8,963 nucleotides of DNA from Bacteroidales bacterium (GCA_030526455.1 JAUNCU010000120.1:1-8963); one strand, 5' to 3'; positions 1-6,985 are shown, counted from the first letter of the stretch. Numbers and translations: made by a program. Notes: generated by a model from the sequence alone, not told the origin.

Positions 1-33
1 ATCTGTGTGGGGCCTAAATACGACGACCGATGA
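1..33 (+). CDS. 3' end of an upstream gene (partial)
   Basis: Frame 1 is open from the window edge and reads ICVGPKYDDR before a TGA at 31-33. That stop overlaps the HAD start codon as ATGA at 30-33, the usual four-base overlap of translationally coupled genes. Ten residues are too few to recognise a family. Frame 2 is also open as far as a TAA at 35-37, so the choice of frame rests on the ATGA overlap alone. If it is right, the HAD gene is a downstream member of an operon that begins outside this window. Confidence 0.45.
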   Translation: MCVGPKYDDR

Positions 34-728
34 TTAAAGGTATTATTTTTGATTATGGCGGCACTATTGATAGCCGCGGTGTGCACTGGAGTTGGGTGAT
101 CTGGGATGGTTACCAGGCTGCTGGTGTTGATATCTCGCTTGAGCAGTTTCGTGAGGCTTATGTGATGGCCGAACGTGAGTTGGCGAAGGTGCGCCACATT
201 CTGCCCAACGACAATTTCCACGACTTGCTCGTGAAGAAGATGGACATCGAATTTGGCTACCTTGCCGAGCAGGGCATCCTCGAGGCCGAATATGCCATGG
301 GCAAGGCGAAAGAGGTGGCTCAGTACTGCTACGAGCGCACGCGCCAGTGCATCGAGGAGGCGCGCCCTGTGCTCGAGGCGCTCAGCCAGAAGTATCCCAT
401 GATGCTGGTGAGCAATTTCTATGGCAATGTCGACAGCGTGCTGCGCGACTTCGACGTGCGCCGCTATTTCAAGGGCATCATCGAGAGCGCCGTGGTGGGC
501 ATCCGCAAACCCAATCCCACGCTCTTCCGCCTGGGTGTAGATGCCCTGGAGATGCCTGCCGAGGAGGTGATGGTGATTGGCGACAGCCTCACCAAGGATA
601 TCCTCCCCGCCGAAAGCATCGGCTGCAAAACCCTCTGGCTCAAGGCGCGCGGATGGACCGACAAGGAAGACGACACCATCCGTCCCGACATCATCGACGC
701 TTTGGCCGACGTGCTTAAGCAATTGTAA
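30..728 (+). CDS. HAD-superfamily hydrolase (HAD-IA type)
   Basis: This is a 232-residue cytoplasmic protein, the normal size for subfamily I HAD hydrolases, which use an aspartyl-phosphate intermediate to dephosphorylate small metabolites. All four HAD motifs are visible. Motif I is FDYGGTID at residues 7-14 with the nucleophile Asp8. Motif II is LVSN with Ser128. Motif III is Lys160 in RKPNP. Motif IV is GDSLTKD with Asp185 and Asp190. A helical cap lies between motifs I and II, at about residues 20-110. The second Asp of the usual DxD is Gly10; in classical phosphatases that Asp is the general acid/base, so the reaction cannot be assumed. No substrate can be named. The ATG at 30 overlaps the preceding stop codon, suggesting coupling to an upstream gene. 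The gene ends in tandem stops (TAATAA at 726-731) followed by a terminator. Confidence 0.9.
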   Translation: MIKGIIFDYGGTIDSRGVHWSWVIWDGYQAAGVDISLEQFREAYVMAERELAKVRHILPNDNFHDLLVKKMDIEFGYLAEQGILEAEYAMGKAKEVAQYCYERTRQCIEEARPVLEALSQKYPMMLVSNFYGNVDSVLRDFDVRRYFKGIIESAVVGIRKPNPTLFRLGVDALEMPAEEVMVIGDSLTKDILPAESIGCKTLWLKARGWTDKEDDTIRPDIIDALADVLKQL

Positions 729-738
729 TAAATGGATA

Positions 739-777
739 ATTGGGACATACTGCCAAGGTGTGTCCCAATGTTTTTTT
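739..777 (+). terminator. Rho-independent terminator after the HAD gene
   Basis: A 12-bp stem pairs 739-750 (ATTGGGACATAC) with 758-769 (GTGTGTCCCAAT), with one T-G wobble and a 7-base loop. Seven T residues follow at 771-777. It lies directly after the tandem HAD stop codons. It also argues against starting the next gene at the in-frame ATG at 732, because that codon sits just before the stem. Confidence 0.9.
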
Positions 778-800
778 CTCTTTATATATTATATATAGGT

Positions 801-3482
801 ATGAAACCCCGCCTTCTCCACCTGCTCCTGCTCTCTCTCGTGTGCCTGGGCGCCAAGGCTAGCGACAGCATTTTCGCCAGCCGCCTCGCCCTGCAGCGCT
901 ACGTGTTTCCGCAGGAGAAGATTCACGTGAGCACCGACAAGCCGTGCTACCTCACGGGCGACACCATCTGGATGCGCGCCTTTGTGGCCGATGCCGCCAG
1001 CCATGCGCCGGTGAGTGTGAGTCGCTATGTGTATGTGGAGTTGCGCAATCCCTTTGGTGAGGTGGTGCAGCACGCCAAAATCATGGTGCGCGACAGTGTG
1101 TACGCCGGCCACCTGGCGCTCGACCAGGAGTTGCCCGAGGGCTCTTACACGCTGGTGGCCTACACCGGATTTATGCAAAGCGCGGGCGAGGCCTATTTCT
1201 TCAAGCGCACGCTGGAGGTGTCGAGCATCTACAGCACGCGCTACAAAATCGATTTCTCGCCCCAGTGGCAAATGCACGACGGCAAGCGCCAAATGGTGGT
1301 GACACTCGACCTGAAAGACCGCACCAAGGGCACTTCGCAGGCCTACACCAATCTATCGTACGTGCTCGACGATGGCAAGCGCCACGTGCGCCGCTTCACG
1401 GGCAGGGGTCCCATCAACGTGGGCCTCAAGGGCGCGCAGTGCGATGCCCACACCATGCTGGTGTGTTACAACAATTACAAGAAATTCTTCTCCATTCCGC
1501 GTCCCGCCGAGGAATATGAGGTGAAATTCTATCCCGAGGGCGGCTATTTGGTGCCGGGCGTGCCTAATCTTGTGGGTGTGAAGGCACTCGCCGAGAATGG
1601 CTACGGCCGCTTCGTGCAGGGGCGCATCGTCGATGGCCAGGGTAGGGGAGTGGCGCAGTTTGCCACCCGCCACGCCGGCATGGGGCAGGTGCAGTTCACC
1701 CCTGTGGCAGGCGAAACCTACACCGCCATCGTCAGCGCCGATTCCGTCACCCATCGCGAGGTGGCGCTGCCTCAGGTGCGTACCGATGCCGCCATCATCT
1801 GCCTCAAGCGCACGGGTTCCTTGCTCACCTTTTCCCCCGCCGGGGCGGTGCCTGATGGCGCCCACATCGTGGTGCAGCAGCGTGGCCGCCTGCTGGCGTA
1901 TGGGCAGGGCGAATTCTCCGTCGATGAGGCTGAATTGCCCGCCGGCGTGGTGCAGGTGCTCTTGCTCAATACCCAGAATCGTGCCCTCAGCGAACGCCTC
2001 TTCTTCGTGCGCGACCACAGCCGTGCCACCACCACACTCTCGCTGCCTCAGTCCGCCTTCGACACCCGCCAGAAGGTGACCGTGGATGTGTCGCTATCTG
2101 GCTTCTCTCTGCCCGAGGGCGACTATGCCGTGGCGGTGACCGACGATGGCACGGTCCCCGTCGACTCTACCTTTGAAATCGAACGCCAACTGCTGCTGCA
2201 GAGCGATCTGCGTGGCTATATCGAAGACCCTTCGCATTACTTCTCCTCGGCCTCCGGCCGCGATGCCGACCTCGACGCCCTCATGCTCACCCAGGGCTGG
2301 CGACGCTACAATGTGCCGCTGGTGCTGCGTGGCCTCATGGCCGAACCCTCGGCGCCGCTCGAGAAAGGCTTTGCCCTCAAGGGCCGCGTGGGCACCACAT
2401 TCCGCAACAAGGCGGTGGCCGATGGCTTGGTGAATGTGATTTGCCCCAAGTTGTGCTATTTCGACGTGTTTCCCACCGACAGCCTCGGCTGCTTCGAAAT
2501 CACGGGCTATGAATTTCCCGAAGGCACCCGCCTCATCGCCCAGGCGCTCAACGCCAAGGGCAAGCAGCAGGCTAATATCGACATCGAGGAAGAGGCTGCG
2601 CCCATGGTGATGGTGCATCCTCAGGCGCAGTGGCAGGCGCAGAAAAGTGAGGCTGCCGAGGCGTTTGTCGCCAAGGAGGCCAAGCGTATGCGCATGCGCG
2701 ACGGTGGCATGATGCTTTTGCTCGACGAGGTGGTGGTGTCGGCGCCGCAGTATAAGCGCCCCGCCGACATGTTTGAGGCGATGGCTACGCGTTCGGTCGG
2801 CTACGAGGCCATCGAAGATGCCGGCTACACCCACCTCGAGGAGGTGCTTCGCAGCATGCCGGGCATCAGCATCATCAGTGGCCAGGTGATGGCGCGCGGC
2901 CGTCAGATTGAGTTTTTCATCGATGGCGTTCACTATGAGTCGGTTTCTTCGGTGGTGGGCAACCTCCGGGGCGAGGAGGCTTCGCGCCCGGGCCAGTTGA
3001 TGAGCCGCCTGCGTGGCATTGTGCCCGATGTGCCCATGGGATCGAGCGTGCTTCAGGAAGTGGAAGCCATGTGCCCCATGCACATCGTGAAGCGCATCGA
3101 CTTTGTGCCGTCGACCAATGGCGTTGCCCTCGGTCCCGCCGCAGCCAATGGCGCCATCGTCATCACCACGAAAGACGGCACCGAGCGCGTGCGCCAGTCG
3201 CCAAATCCCTTCATCAAGTGGATCAATGTGGACGGCTACCAGCAGCCCGCCGAGTTCTATTCGCCCTCCTACGCCACAGGCGATGGCGGCATGGGCGCGG
3301 GCACCGACATGCGCAGCACCCTCTACTGGGCGCCCTGCGTGAAAGTGGATGCCCAAGGCAAGTCCACCTTCTCCTTCTACACCACCGACAACCTCGCCAC
3401 CACCTGCACCATCACCATCGAAGGCCTCACCCCCACGGGCGAAATCATAAAATCAAAGCAAAAATTCCAAATTAGAAAATAA
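801..3482 (+). CDS. Secreted MG2 / TonB-plug domain protein
   Basis: This is an 893-residue exported protein. The chosen ATG at 801 begins a clear signal peptide (KPR, then a leucine-rich core, then AKA|SDS, with cleavage predicted after residue 20). The in-frame ATG at 732 is rejected because it would place 23 residues across the terminator. Residues of about 38-140 (QEKIHVSTDKPCYLTGDTIW onward, to the RTLEV strand) look like an MG2 domain of the alpha-2-macroglobulin type. Residues of about 636-793 look like a TonB-receptor plug: DEVVVSA, LEEVLRSMPGISI, IEFFIDGVHYE and AAANGAIVITTKDG. The last 50 or so residues (YWAPCVKVDAQGKSTFSFYT) resemble a macroglobulin-type beta-sandwich. No beta-barrel follows the plug and no CxEQ thioester motif is seen, so it is neither a transporter nor a covalent protease trap. 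Bacteroidales carry many such proteins of unknown role, probably at the outer membrane. It stands alone between a terminator and a long spacer. GC is high, about 67% in a sampled 60-base line. Confidence 0.85.
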   Translation: MKPRLLHLLLLSLVCLGAKASDSIFASRLALQRYVFPQEKIHVSTDKPCYLTGDTIWMRAFVADAASHAPVSVSRYVYVELRNPFGEVVQHAKIMVRDSVYAGHLALDQELPEGSYTLVAYTGFMQSAGEAYFFKRTLEVSSIYSTRYKIDFSPQWQMHDGKRQMVVTLDLKDRTKGTSQAYTNLSYVLDDGKRHVRRFTGRGPINVGLKGAQCDAHTMLVCYNNYKKFFSIPRPAEEYEVKFYPEGGYLVPGVPNLVGVKALAENGYGRFVQGRIVDGQGRGVAQFATRHAGMGQVQFTPVAGETYTAIVSADSVTHREVALPQVRTDAAIICLKRTGSLLTFSPAGAVPDGAHIVVQQRGRLLAYGQGEFSVDEAELPAGVVQVLLLNTQNRALSERLFFVRDHSRATTTLSLPQSAFDTRQKVTVDVSLSGFSLPEGDYAVAVTDDGTVPVDSTFEIERQLLLQSDLRGYIEDPSHYFSSASGRDADLDALMLTQGWRRYNVPLVLRGLMAEPSAPLEKGFALKGRVGTTFRNKAVADGLVNVICPKLCYFDVFPTDSLGCFEITGYEFPEGTRLIAQALNAKGKQQANIDIEEEAAPMVMVHPQAQWQAQKSEAAEAFVAKEAKRMRMRDGGMMLLLDEVVVSAPQYKRPADMFEAMATRSVGYEAIEDAGYTHLEEVLRSMPGISIISGQVMARGRQIEFFIDGVHYESVSSVVGNLRGEEASRPGQLMSRLRGIVPDVPMGSSVLQEVEAMCPMHIVKRIDFVPSTNGVALGPAAANGAIVITTKDGTERVRQSPNPFIKWINVDGYQQPAEFYSPSYATGDGGMGAGTDMRSTLYWAPCVKVDAQGKSTFSFYTTDNLATTCTITIEGLTPTGEIIKSKQKFQIRK

Positions 3483-3721
3483 ATACCACCCCTGCTCAGT
3501 CAAGCCGTTGCGGCAGCGCGCTATAGCGCCACGTCGCCGTCGCCGAAAGAGCCCGCGCGTGTGGGCAGCATCCGCTGTCCATCCTCTCAGCCGCCCCTGT
3601 CCATCTCTCCAGCGGCACTGCCATTTTCTACTATTGCCACGAAATAGAGTAGATTTCTTCCTATTGCACAAAAAATATCAAAAAAAATTCTTCAAAAGTT
3701 TAATTTTTTAAATTTTTATTG
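3483..3721. other. Non-coding spacer after the MG2/plug gene
   Basis: No gene is supported here. Up to about 3625 the DNA is GC-rich, with small inverted repeats: GCCG-TTG-CGGC at 3504-3514 and the perfect 12-base palindrome GCGCTATAGCGC at 3518-3529. A weak bulged stem lies near 3630-3655 (CTACTATT against AATA-GA-GTAG). None has a T tract, so no convincing terminator for the preceding gene is visible. From about 3660 the composition changes to A/T tracts leading into the promoter of the next gene. Confidence 0.6.
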
Positions 3722-3729
3722 TACATTTG
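3722..3729 (+). promoter_or_regulatory. Bacteroidales -7 box TACATTTG
   Basis: TACATTTG matches the Bacteroidales -7 consensus TAnnTTTG exactly and follows an A/T-rich stretch. The -33 partner is imperfect: TTTA rather than TTTG, near 3699-3702, about 19 bases upstream. Transcription would begin near 3736, giving a leader of about 140 bases before the ATG at 3876. Confidence 0.55.
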
Positions 3730-3752
3730 CAATGTCAAAATTTGTTTTTGAT

Positions 3753-3824
3753 GTCTTTTTGAAAAACGCAACACAAAAAGACTTTCAAAAGCATATTTGA
3801 GCAAATGCCCCCTGGGGGCTTTGC
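3753..3824 (+). promoter_or_regulatory. Structured 5' leader with two stem-loops
   Basis: Two hairpins lie between the predicted promoter and the ATG at 3876. The first is a perfect 9-bp stem, GTCTTTTTG at 3753-3761 with CAAAAAGAC at 3774-3782. The second pairs GCAAA at 3801-3805 with TTTGC at 3820-3824, and GCCCC at 3807-3811 with GGGGC at 3815-3819, leaving T3806 bulged. Neither is followed by a T tract, so they are not simple terminators. CAAATGC at 3802-3808 could instead pair weakly with the preceding GCATATTTG. No known riboswitch class is recognised. An mRNA-stability or translation-control role is inference. Confidence 0.45.
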
Positions 3825-3875
3825 AATCTACTCCTAATCTATTTTATAATCCGTTTGTTGCGATTTTTGTGTACT

Positions 3876-4649
3876 ATGAAGAGAAATTTACTTAAAAAAG
3901 GTGTTCTCGCACTTATGATGCTCGCTAGCACAAGTGCGTTTGCTCAAGAAGTTGTTACCGTAGGTACGTTGTCAGATCCTAAAGCTTTTGCAAATTTTCC
4001 AATCTGGACATTCTATGAATGCTCAGAATCAGAAATCATCTACAATGCAGAAGATCTTATCAACGTTAACCCAGGCCAGATTACTAAACTTGGTTTCGCA
4101 GCAACTCGTGGTGAAGCAGTGGCATCTAAGGTGACTGTGTGGATTGAAAATACCGACGATGAAGAAATCACCTCAAAGGCTTTCCATTCAACCGACTTGA
4201 TGCAAAAGGTGTATGAAGAAAATATCACTCTTCCTACTTTCCCTAACACTCCAACAGATCCTCAATACTGGGAATTTGAATTCGCTCAGCCATTCAACTA
4301 CACTGGTGGCGGTATCCGCGTGCACGTGAGTTCAGAATCTTCAACTTACTGCATGACTGCTCTCAACTTTGTGCACGATGGTACTGAACTTTCAAAACCA
4401 ACTGGTAAGTCTAACGCATTGAGAAGAAAAGGTTTGGCTAACTGGGGTAGCGCAAGTTTCTACAATCCAGAACGTGCATTCCCTATCATCAAACTCACTA
4501 TGTCTCAAGACACCCCAACTGGTATCGTAACTCCAGTGGTTAACGAAACTAAGGAAGTTACTTACTACAACGTATATGGCCAGAAGGTGGCTGCCGACAC
4601 TAAGGGTCTCGTGATCTCTTCTGAAGGCAAGAAGTTCATCAACAAGTAA
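3876..4649 (+). CDS. Secreted beta-sandwich protein with sorting-like C-terminal tail
   Basis: This is a 257-residue protein. The ATG at 3876 starts a standard signal peptide (MKRNLLKKG, hydrophobic core, AFA|QE, with cleavage after residue 23); the 7-codon extension from a TTG at 3855 is rejected. Residues of about 42-210 resemble the beta-sandwich domain found in many Bacteroidetes surface proteins, with the features PIWTFYECSESEIIYNAEDL, GQITKLGF and a strand ending KVTVWIENT. The tail from about residue 211 (TGIVTP, YYNVYGQKV, TKGLVIS, EGKKFINK) resembles the YNxxGQ...KG...GKK ends common in Prevotella and Muribaculaceae exported proteins, probably a sorting or anchoring tail. Codons favour A/T-ending forms (GGT, ACT, TCA, GCA), unlike the GC-rich gene before it. 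This may reflect high expression or a different origin. It has its own promoter, leader and terminator. The ligand and role are unknown. Confidence 0.85.
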   Translation: MKRNLLKKGVLALMMLASTSAFAQEVVTVGTLSDPKAFANFPIWTFYECSESEIIYNAEDLINVNPGQITKLGFAATRGEAVASKVTVWIENTDDEEITSKAFHSTDLMQKVYEENITLPTFPNTPTDPQYWEFEFAQPFNYTGGGIRVHVSSESSTYCMTALNFVHDGTELSKPTGKSNALRRKGLANWGSASFYNPERAFPIIKLTMSQDTPTGIVTPVVNETKEVTYYNVYGQKVAADTKGLVISSEGKKFINK

Positions 4650-4666
4650 TCCAAACTTCTCCTAAA

Positions 4667-4684
4667 TTGTGATTCGCGTCACAA
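4667..4684. repeat. Perfect CRP-like inverted repeat
   Basis: TTGTGATTCGCGTCACAA is a perfect 6-bp inverted repeat around six bases. It matches the TGTGA-N6-TCACA pattern of CRP/FNR-family operators. It lies 18 bases after a stop codon and 14 bases before a terminator stem, so it may equally be a small RNA hairpin of the 3' UTR. A regulatory role is not shown. Confidence 0.4.
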
Positions 4685-4697
4685 ATATCTAACCCAT

Positions 4698-4749
4698 AAT
4701 TCTCGGGGGGCGCCTCCCTTTATCACTGTGGCGACCCCTGAGAATTTTT
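4698..4749 (+). terminator. Long-stem rho-independent terminator
   Basis: Positions 4698-4714 pair with 4730-4746: AATTCTC with GAGAATT, one G-T wobble, four G-C pairs, one G-A mismatch (4710/4734), then CGCC with GGCG. The loop is 15 bases. T residues run to 4749, and a second T run follows at 4752-4757. It closes the gene ending at 4649. Confidence 0.9.
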
Positions 4750-4910
4750 CCTTTTTTCGCTGCCCTTTTCCCCCTGTGGGGAATAGCGTGCGGCATCGCC
4801 TCACTCCATTTCTCCACCACGGCGCCGGCACCGATTCTCAGCCAGGCAGTGGGGCAGGGGAGAGGACAATCGAGGTAGCAAATAATATTATCACTAAACA
4901 ATATCAACCG
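4750..4910 (+). other. Leader region of the three-gene secreted cluster
   Basis: This is non-coding DNA between a terminator and the ATG at 4911. It must carry the promoter of the cluster, yet no TTTG and no TAnnTTTG box is visible in it. A small hairpin TTCCCC-CTGT-GGGGAA lies at 4768-4783. The frame is open on the + strand across this region, but it would extend the gene ahead of a clear signal peptide and is not used. Confidence 0.5.
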
Positions 4911-5636
4911 ATGAAAAAATTACTTTTTATCCTCTTGGCCGCTATCGTGATGCCCGTGTGTGCACTTGCTCAAGACAGCAATGGCTCTATCGTGATCACA
5001 CGCGTAGATGGCGGTAAAACGAGCATTCCACGCTCTAATGTCGAAAAAATCACTTTCGATTACATTGAAGTAGGCGGTCTTGAAGAAATCGACCTCGGCT
5101 TGAGTGTCAACTGGTCGCCTGTGAACATCGACCTCTCTAAAGAAAGCAAGGTGGCTTCTTCGCCCGAAGCCTACGGTAGTTTAATCGGCTGGGCCGACAC
5201 CTCGGGTGTGAAGACTTCGAAGGAACCTAACGACTATCCTTCGGCCGACCGTCCAAAATCACTGATTGGCACTCCTTACGATATCGCAGCATATCATCTC
5301 GGCGACGGATGGCGCATGCCCACCATTGCTGAATTCAACGAACTTCTCACCCTCGAATGGGAACGCACCACTATGAACGACGTGCCTGGCATCCTCTTCA
5401 AGGGCAAAAACGGCAACACCCTCTTCCTTCCTTACTGCGGCTACCGCTGGGGTGAAGAAGACAAAAAGTTCCAGGTGGGTAAATATGGCTACTACTGGAG
5501 TGCCGAACTCAACCCCACCGTCAACACCTTCGCTAGCGAACTCAACATCGGTCCCGACATTTGCCGCGTGGCCAACATGAACGTCGTGTACGGTTGCTCG
5601 CTCCGCCCTGTAAAGGATAAGGTTAAGGATGAGTAA
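4911..5636 (+). CDS. Secreted FISUMP-domain protein, first gene of the cluster
   Basis: This is a 241-residue protein with a signal peptide (MKKLLFILLAAIVM, then ALA|QD, with cleavage after residue 20), which fixes the start at 4911. Residues 26-50 (GSIVITRVDGGKTSIP, then VEKITFD) form a short beta-strand module also seen in the next two genes. Residues of about 58-236 match the Fibrobacter succinogenes major paralogous domain layout: DLGLSVNWSPVN at 61-72, the GWAD turn at 93-96, GWRMPTIAEFNEL at 133-145, NGNTLFLPYCGYR at 167-179, YYWSAE at 194-199 and LRPV at 231-234. The fold is that of a C-type-lectin-like or sulfatase-modifying-factor-like domain, but the biochemical role of the family is unknown. 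No T9SS tail is visible. It is followed after 63 bases by a second secreted-protein gene. It is a paralogue of the gene at 6222-6971. Confidence 0.85.
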   Translation: MKKLLFILLAAIVMPVCALAQDSNGSIVITRVDGGKTSIPRSNVEKITFDYIEVGGLEEIDLGLSVNWSPVNIDLSKESKVASSPEAYGSLIGWADTSGVKTSKEPNDYPSADRPKSLIGTPYDIAAYHLGDGWRMPTIAEFNELLTLEWERTTMNDVPGILFKGKNGNTLFLPYCGYRWGEEDKKFQVGKYGYYWSAELNPTVNTFASELNIGPDICRVANMNVVYGCSLRPVKDKVKDE

Positions 5637-5699
5637 TCGCCGCCTGCGAATATCTGAAATAAGAAAGTTTTTTACACAAACTCAACGATATATCACATT

Positions 5700-6167
5700 A
5701 TGAAAAAAATATTTGCTCTTTTCCTCGCAGTGTTTGCTTTGATTCAAGGGGCTGCTGCATCAGGAATTCAAGACAACATTATCATCACCACAAAGGATGG
5801 TTCCACAGTTTCATATAGCCTCACCTCACTGCCCACTGCCTCTTTCGAAGGCACCGTTTTCGTGTTTAAGGCTGGCGACGTGACTGTGAATTTCCCTGTC
5901 GACGACATCGACAACATCGCTTTCGGCGAACCCACAGCCATCAACGACGTGAAGCAGTCGCACATCACCTTCGCCGTGACTGCCACACAAATCGCCACCA
6001 GCGGCCTCAGCGCCGGCGACATGGTGGAGGTGTTCTCTATCGACGGCAAGAACCTCGCCTCGGCACGTGCCGACCAAGACGGCGCTGCCACTGTCAACAT
6101 CTCGGCGCTCTCACAGGGAGTATATGTGGTTAAGGCTGGCAAGCAAACTTACAAAATCTTGAAGTAA
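5700..6167 (+). CDS. Small secreted protein with T9SS type A-like tail
   Basis: This is a 155-residue protein with a signal peptide (MKKIFALFLAVFALIQ, then AAA|SG, with cleavage near residue 20). The middle carries two short strand modules in tandem, at residues of about 25-50 (DNIIITTKDGSTVSYSL) and 51-77 (a run of strands ending in PVDDIDNIAFGE), related to the modules at the N-termini of both neighbours. Residues of about 86-155 look like a type A sorting domain of the type IX secretion system: VEVFSIDGKNL, LSQGVYVVKAG and a basic end, TYKILK. Apart from module and tail there is no room for an enzyme domain, so it may be a small surface or matrix component. The gene lies 63 bases after one FISUMP gene and 54 bases before another, probably in one transcript. 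The tail assignment is by eye. Confidence 0.8.
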   Translation: MKKIFALFLAVFALIQGAAASGIQDNIIITTKDGSTVSYSLTSLPTASFEGTVFVFKAGDVTVNFPVDDIDNIAFGEPTAINDVKQSHITFAVTATQIATSGLSAGDMVEVFSIDGKNLASARADQDGAATVNISALSQGVYVVKAGKQTYKILK

Positions 6168-6221
6168 GCCTTCCCTCACACCACACTGCAGTAACACATC
6201 TATTTTAAAGATTAAAACATC

Positions 6222-6971
6222 ATGAAACGTATTACTATTCTTTTAAGCACAATATTTGCACTGCTCGCAATGCCTTGTAGTGCCAAAGATAAGCAACTGG
6301 TAATGGTTTTCACCAGCCCTACAGGCGAACAGCAAACGGTGCCAGTTGAAAATATCAAGAACATCTCGTTTGTCAACGACGTGGTTGAAAATTTTGCTGA
6401 AGGCCATGCTATCGTGGACCTCGGTCTCTCTGTGTGCTGGGCCTACAACAATCTCGACCTCGACGGCGAAAACCTCGAAGCAGAGCCCTACACCCTCACA
6501 AAGGCACTCTACGGCTGGGCCGATGCCACCGGCAAGAAGCGCTCGGTAGACGCTGCCGACTATCCCAGCAAGGAAGAAACCGGCACCGTGCTTCCTCCCG
6601 ATGAAATCTCGGGCACTCAATTCGATATCGCCCGCAAGAACTGGGGCGGCGAATGGCGCCTGCCTACCAACGACGAAATGGTGGAACTCGTGCAGAGTTG
6701 CACATGGATTTTCGAAACCGTGAACCAGACTCCTGGTTTCCGCATCATCGGTCCTAACGGCAACAGCATCTTCCTTCCAGCATGCGGATGGCGCTATGGC
6801 GATCAATACGGCGCTGAAGGCGTGTATGGCGGCTACTGGAGCGGCACACTCTCGCAAGAAGAAATCACAGCAGGCCGCTGCGTGGCATTCAACACCAACA
6901 CCCACAACACCGGCTACACCAAGCGCTACTACGGCCTCGCAGTGCGCCCAGTGATTAAACTCAACCGCTAA
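6222..6971 (+). CDS. Secreted FISUMP-domain protein, third gene of the cluster
   Basis: This is a 249-residue protein with a signal peptide (MKRITILLSTIFALLAM, then CSA|KD, with cleavage after residue 21). Cys19 is not in a proper lipobox, so a lipoprotein is less likely. Residues 25-50 (QLVMVFTSPTGEQQTVPVEN, then IKNISF) repeat the N-terminal strand module of this cluster. The FISUMP domain runs over about residues 63-245: VDLGLSVCWAYNNL, YGWADATG at 97-104, GEWRLPTNDEM at 143-153, NGNSIFLPACGWR at 179-191, GGYWSGT at 203-209 and GLAVRPV at 238-244. It parallels the 4911 protein over its whole length, so the two are paralogues separated by the T9SS-tail gene. The function is unknown; a cell-surface or secreted binding role is inference. 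A terminator follows. Confidence 0.87.
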   Translation: MKRITILLSTIFALLAMPCSAKDKQLVMVFTSPTGEQQTVPVENIKNISFVNDVVENFAEGHAIVDLGLSVCWAYNNLDLDGENLEAEPYTLTKALYGWADATGKKRSVDAADYPSKEETGTVLPPDEISGTQFDIARKNWGGEWRLPTNDEMVELVQSCTWIFETVNQTPGFRIIGPNGNSIFLPACGWRYGDQYGAEGVYGGYWSGTLSQEEITAGRCVAFNTNTHNTGYTKRYYGLAVRPVIKLNR

Positions 6972-6985
6972 GCAACGGAAAAAAA

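Noticed and set aside
732..800. In-frame upstream ATG that would extend the MG2/plug protein by 23 residues
   Set aside because: The extension runs through a perfect terminator hairpin and T tract, and it would bury a clear signal peptide that starts at 801.
2094..3356. Open frame of 420 codons on the minus strand
   Set aside because: It lies wholly inside the MG2/plug gene. Its His/Ala/Gly-rich composition is typical of the antisense of a GC-rich gene, and it has no recognisable domain.
3453..3671. Minus-strand open frame of 72 codons after the MG2/plug gene
   Set aside because: The composition is arginine-rich and random-looking, there is no family signature, and it overlaps the 3' end of the + strand gene.
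4728..4910. 61-codon upstream extension of the first FISUMP gene
   Set aside because: It begins inside the terminator of the previous gene and would place low-complexity sequence before a standard signal peptide at 4911.
4750..4910. Promoter of the three-gene cluster
   Set aside because: No TAnnTTTG or TTTG box is visible, so no site is called, although a promoter must lie here if the terminator at 4698-4749 is efficient.
6222..6284. Lipoprotein signal in the third cluster gene (Cys19)
   Set aside because: The residues before the cysteine (AMP) do not fit a lipobox, while CSA|KD is a good signal peptidase I site.
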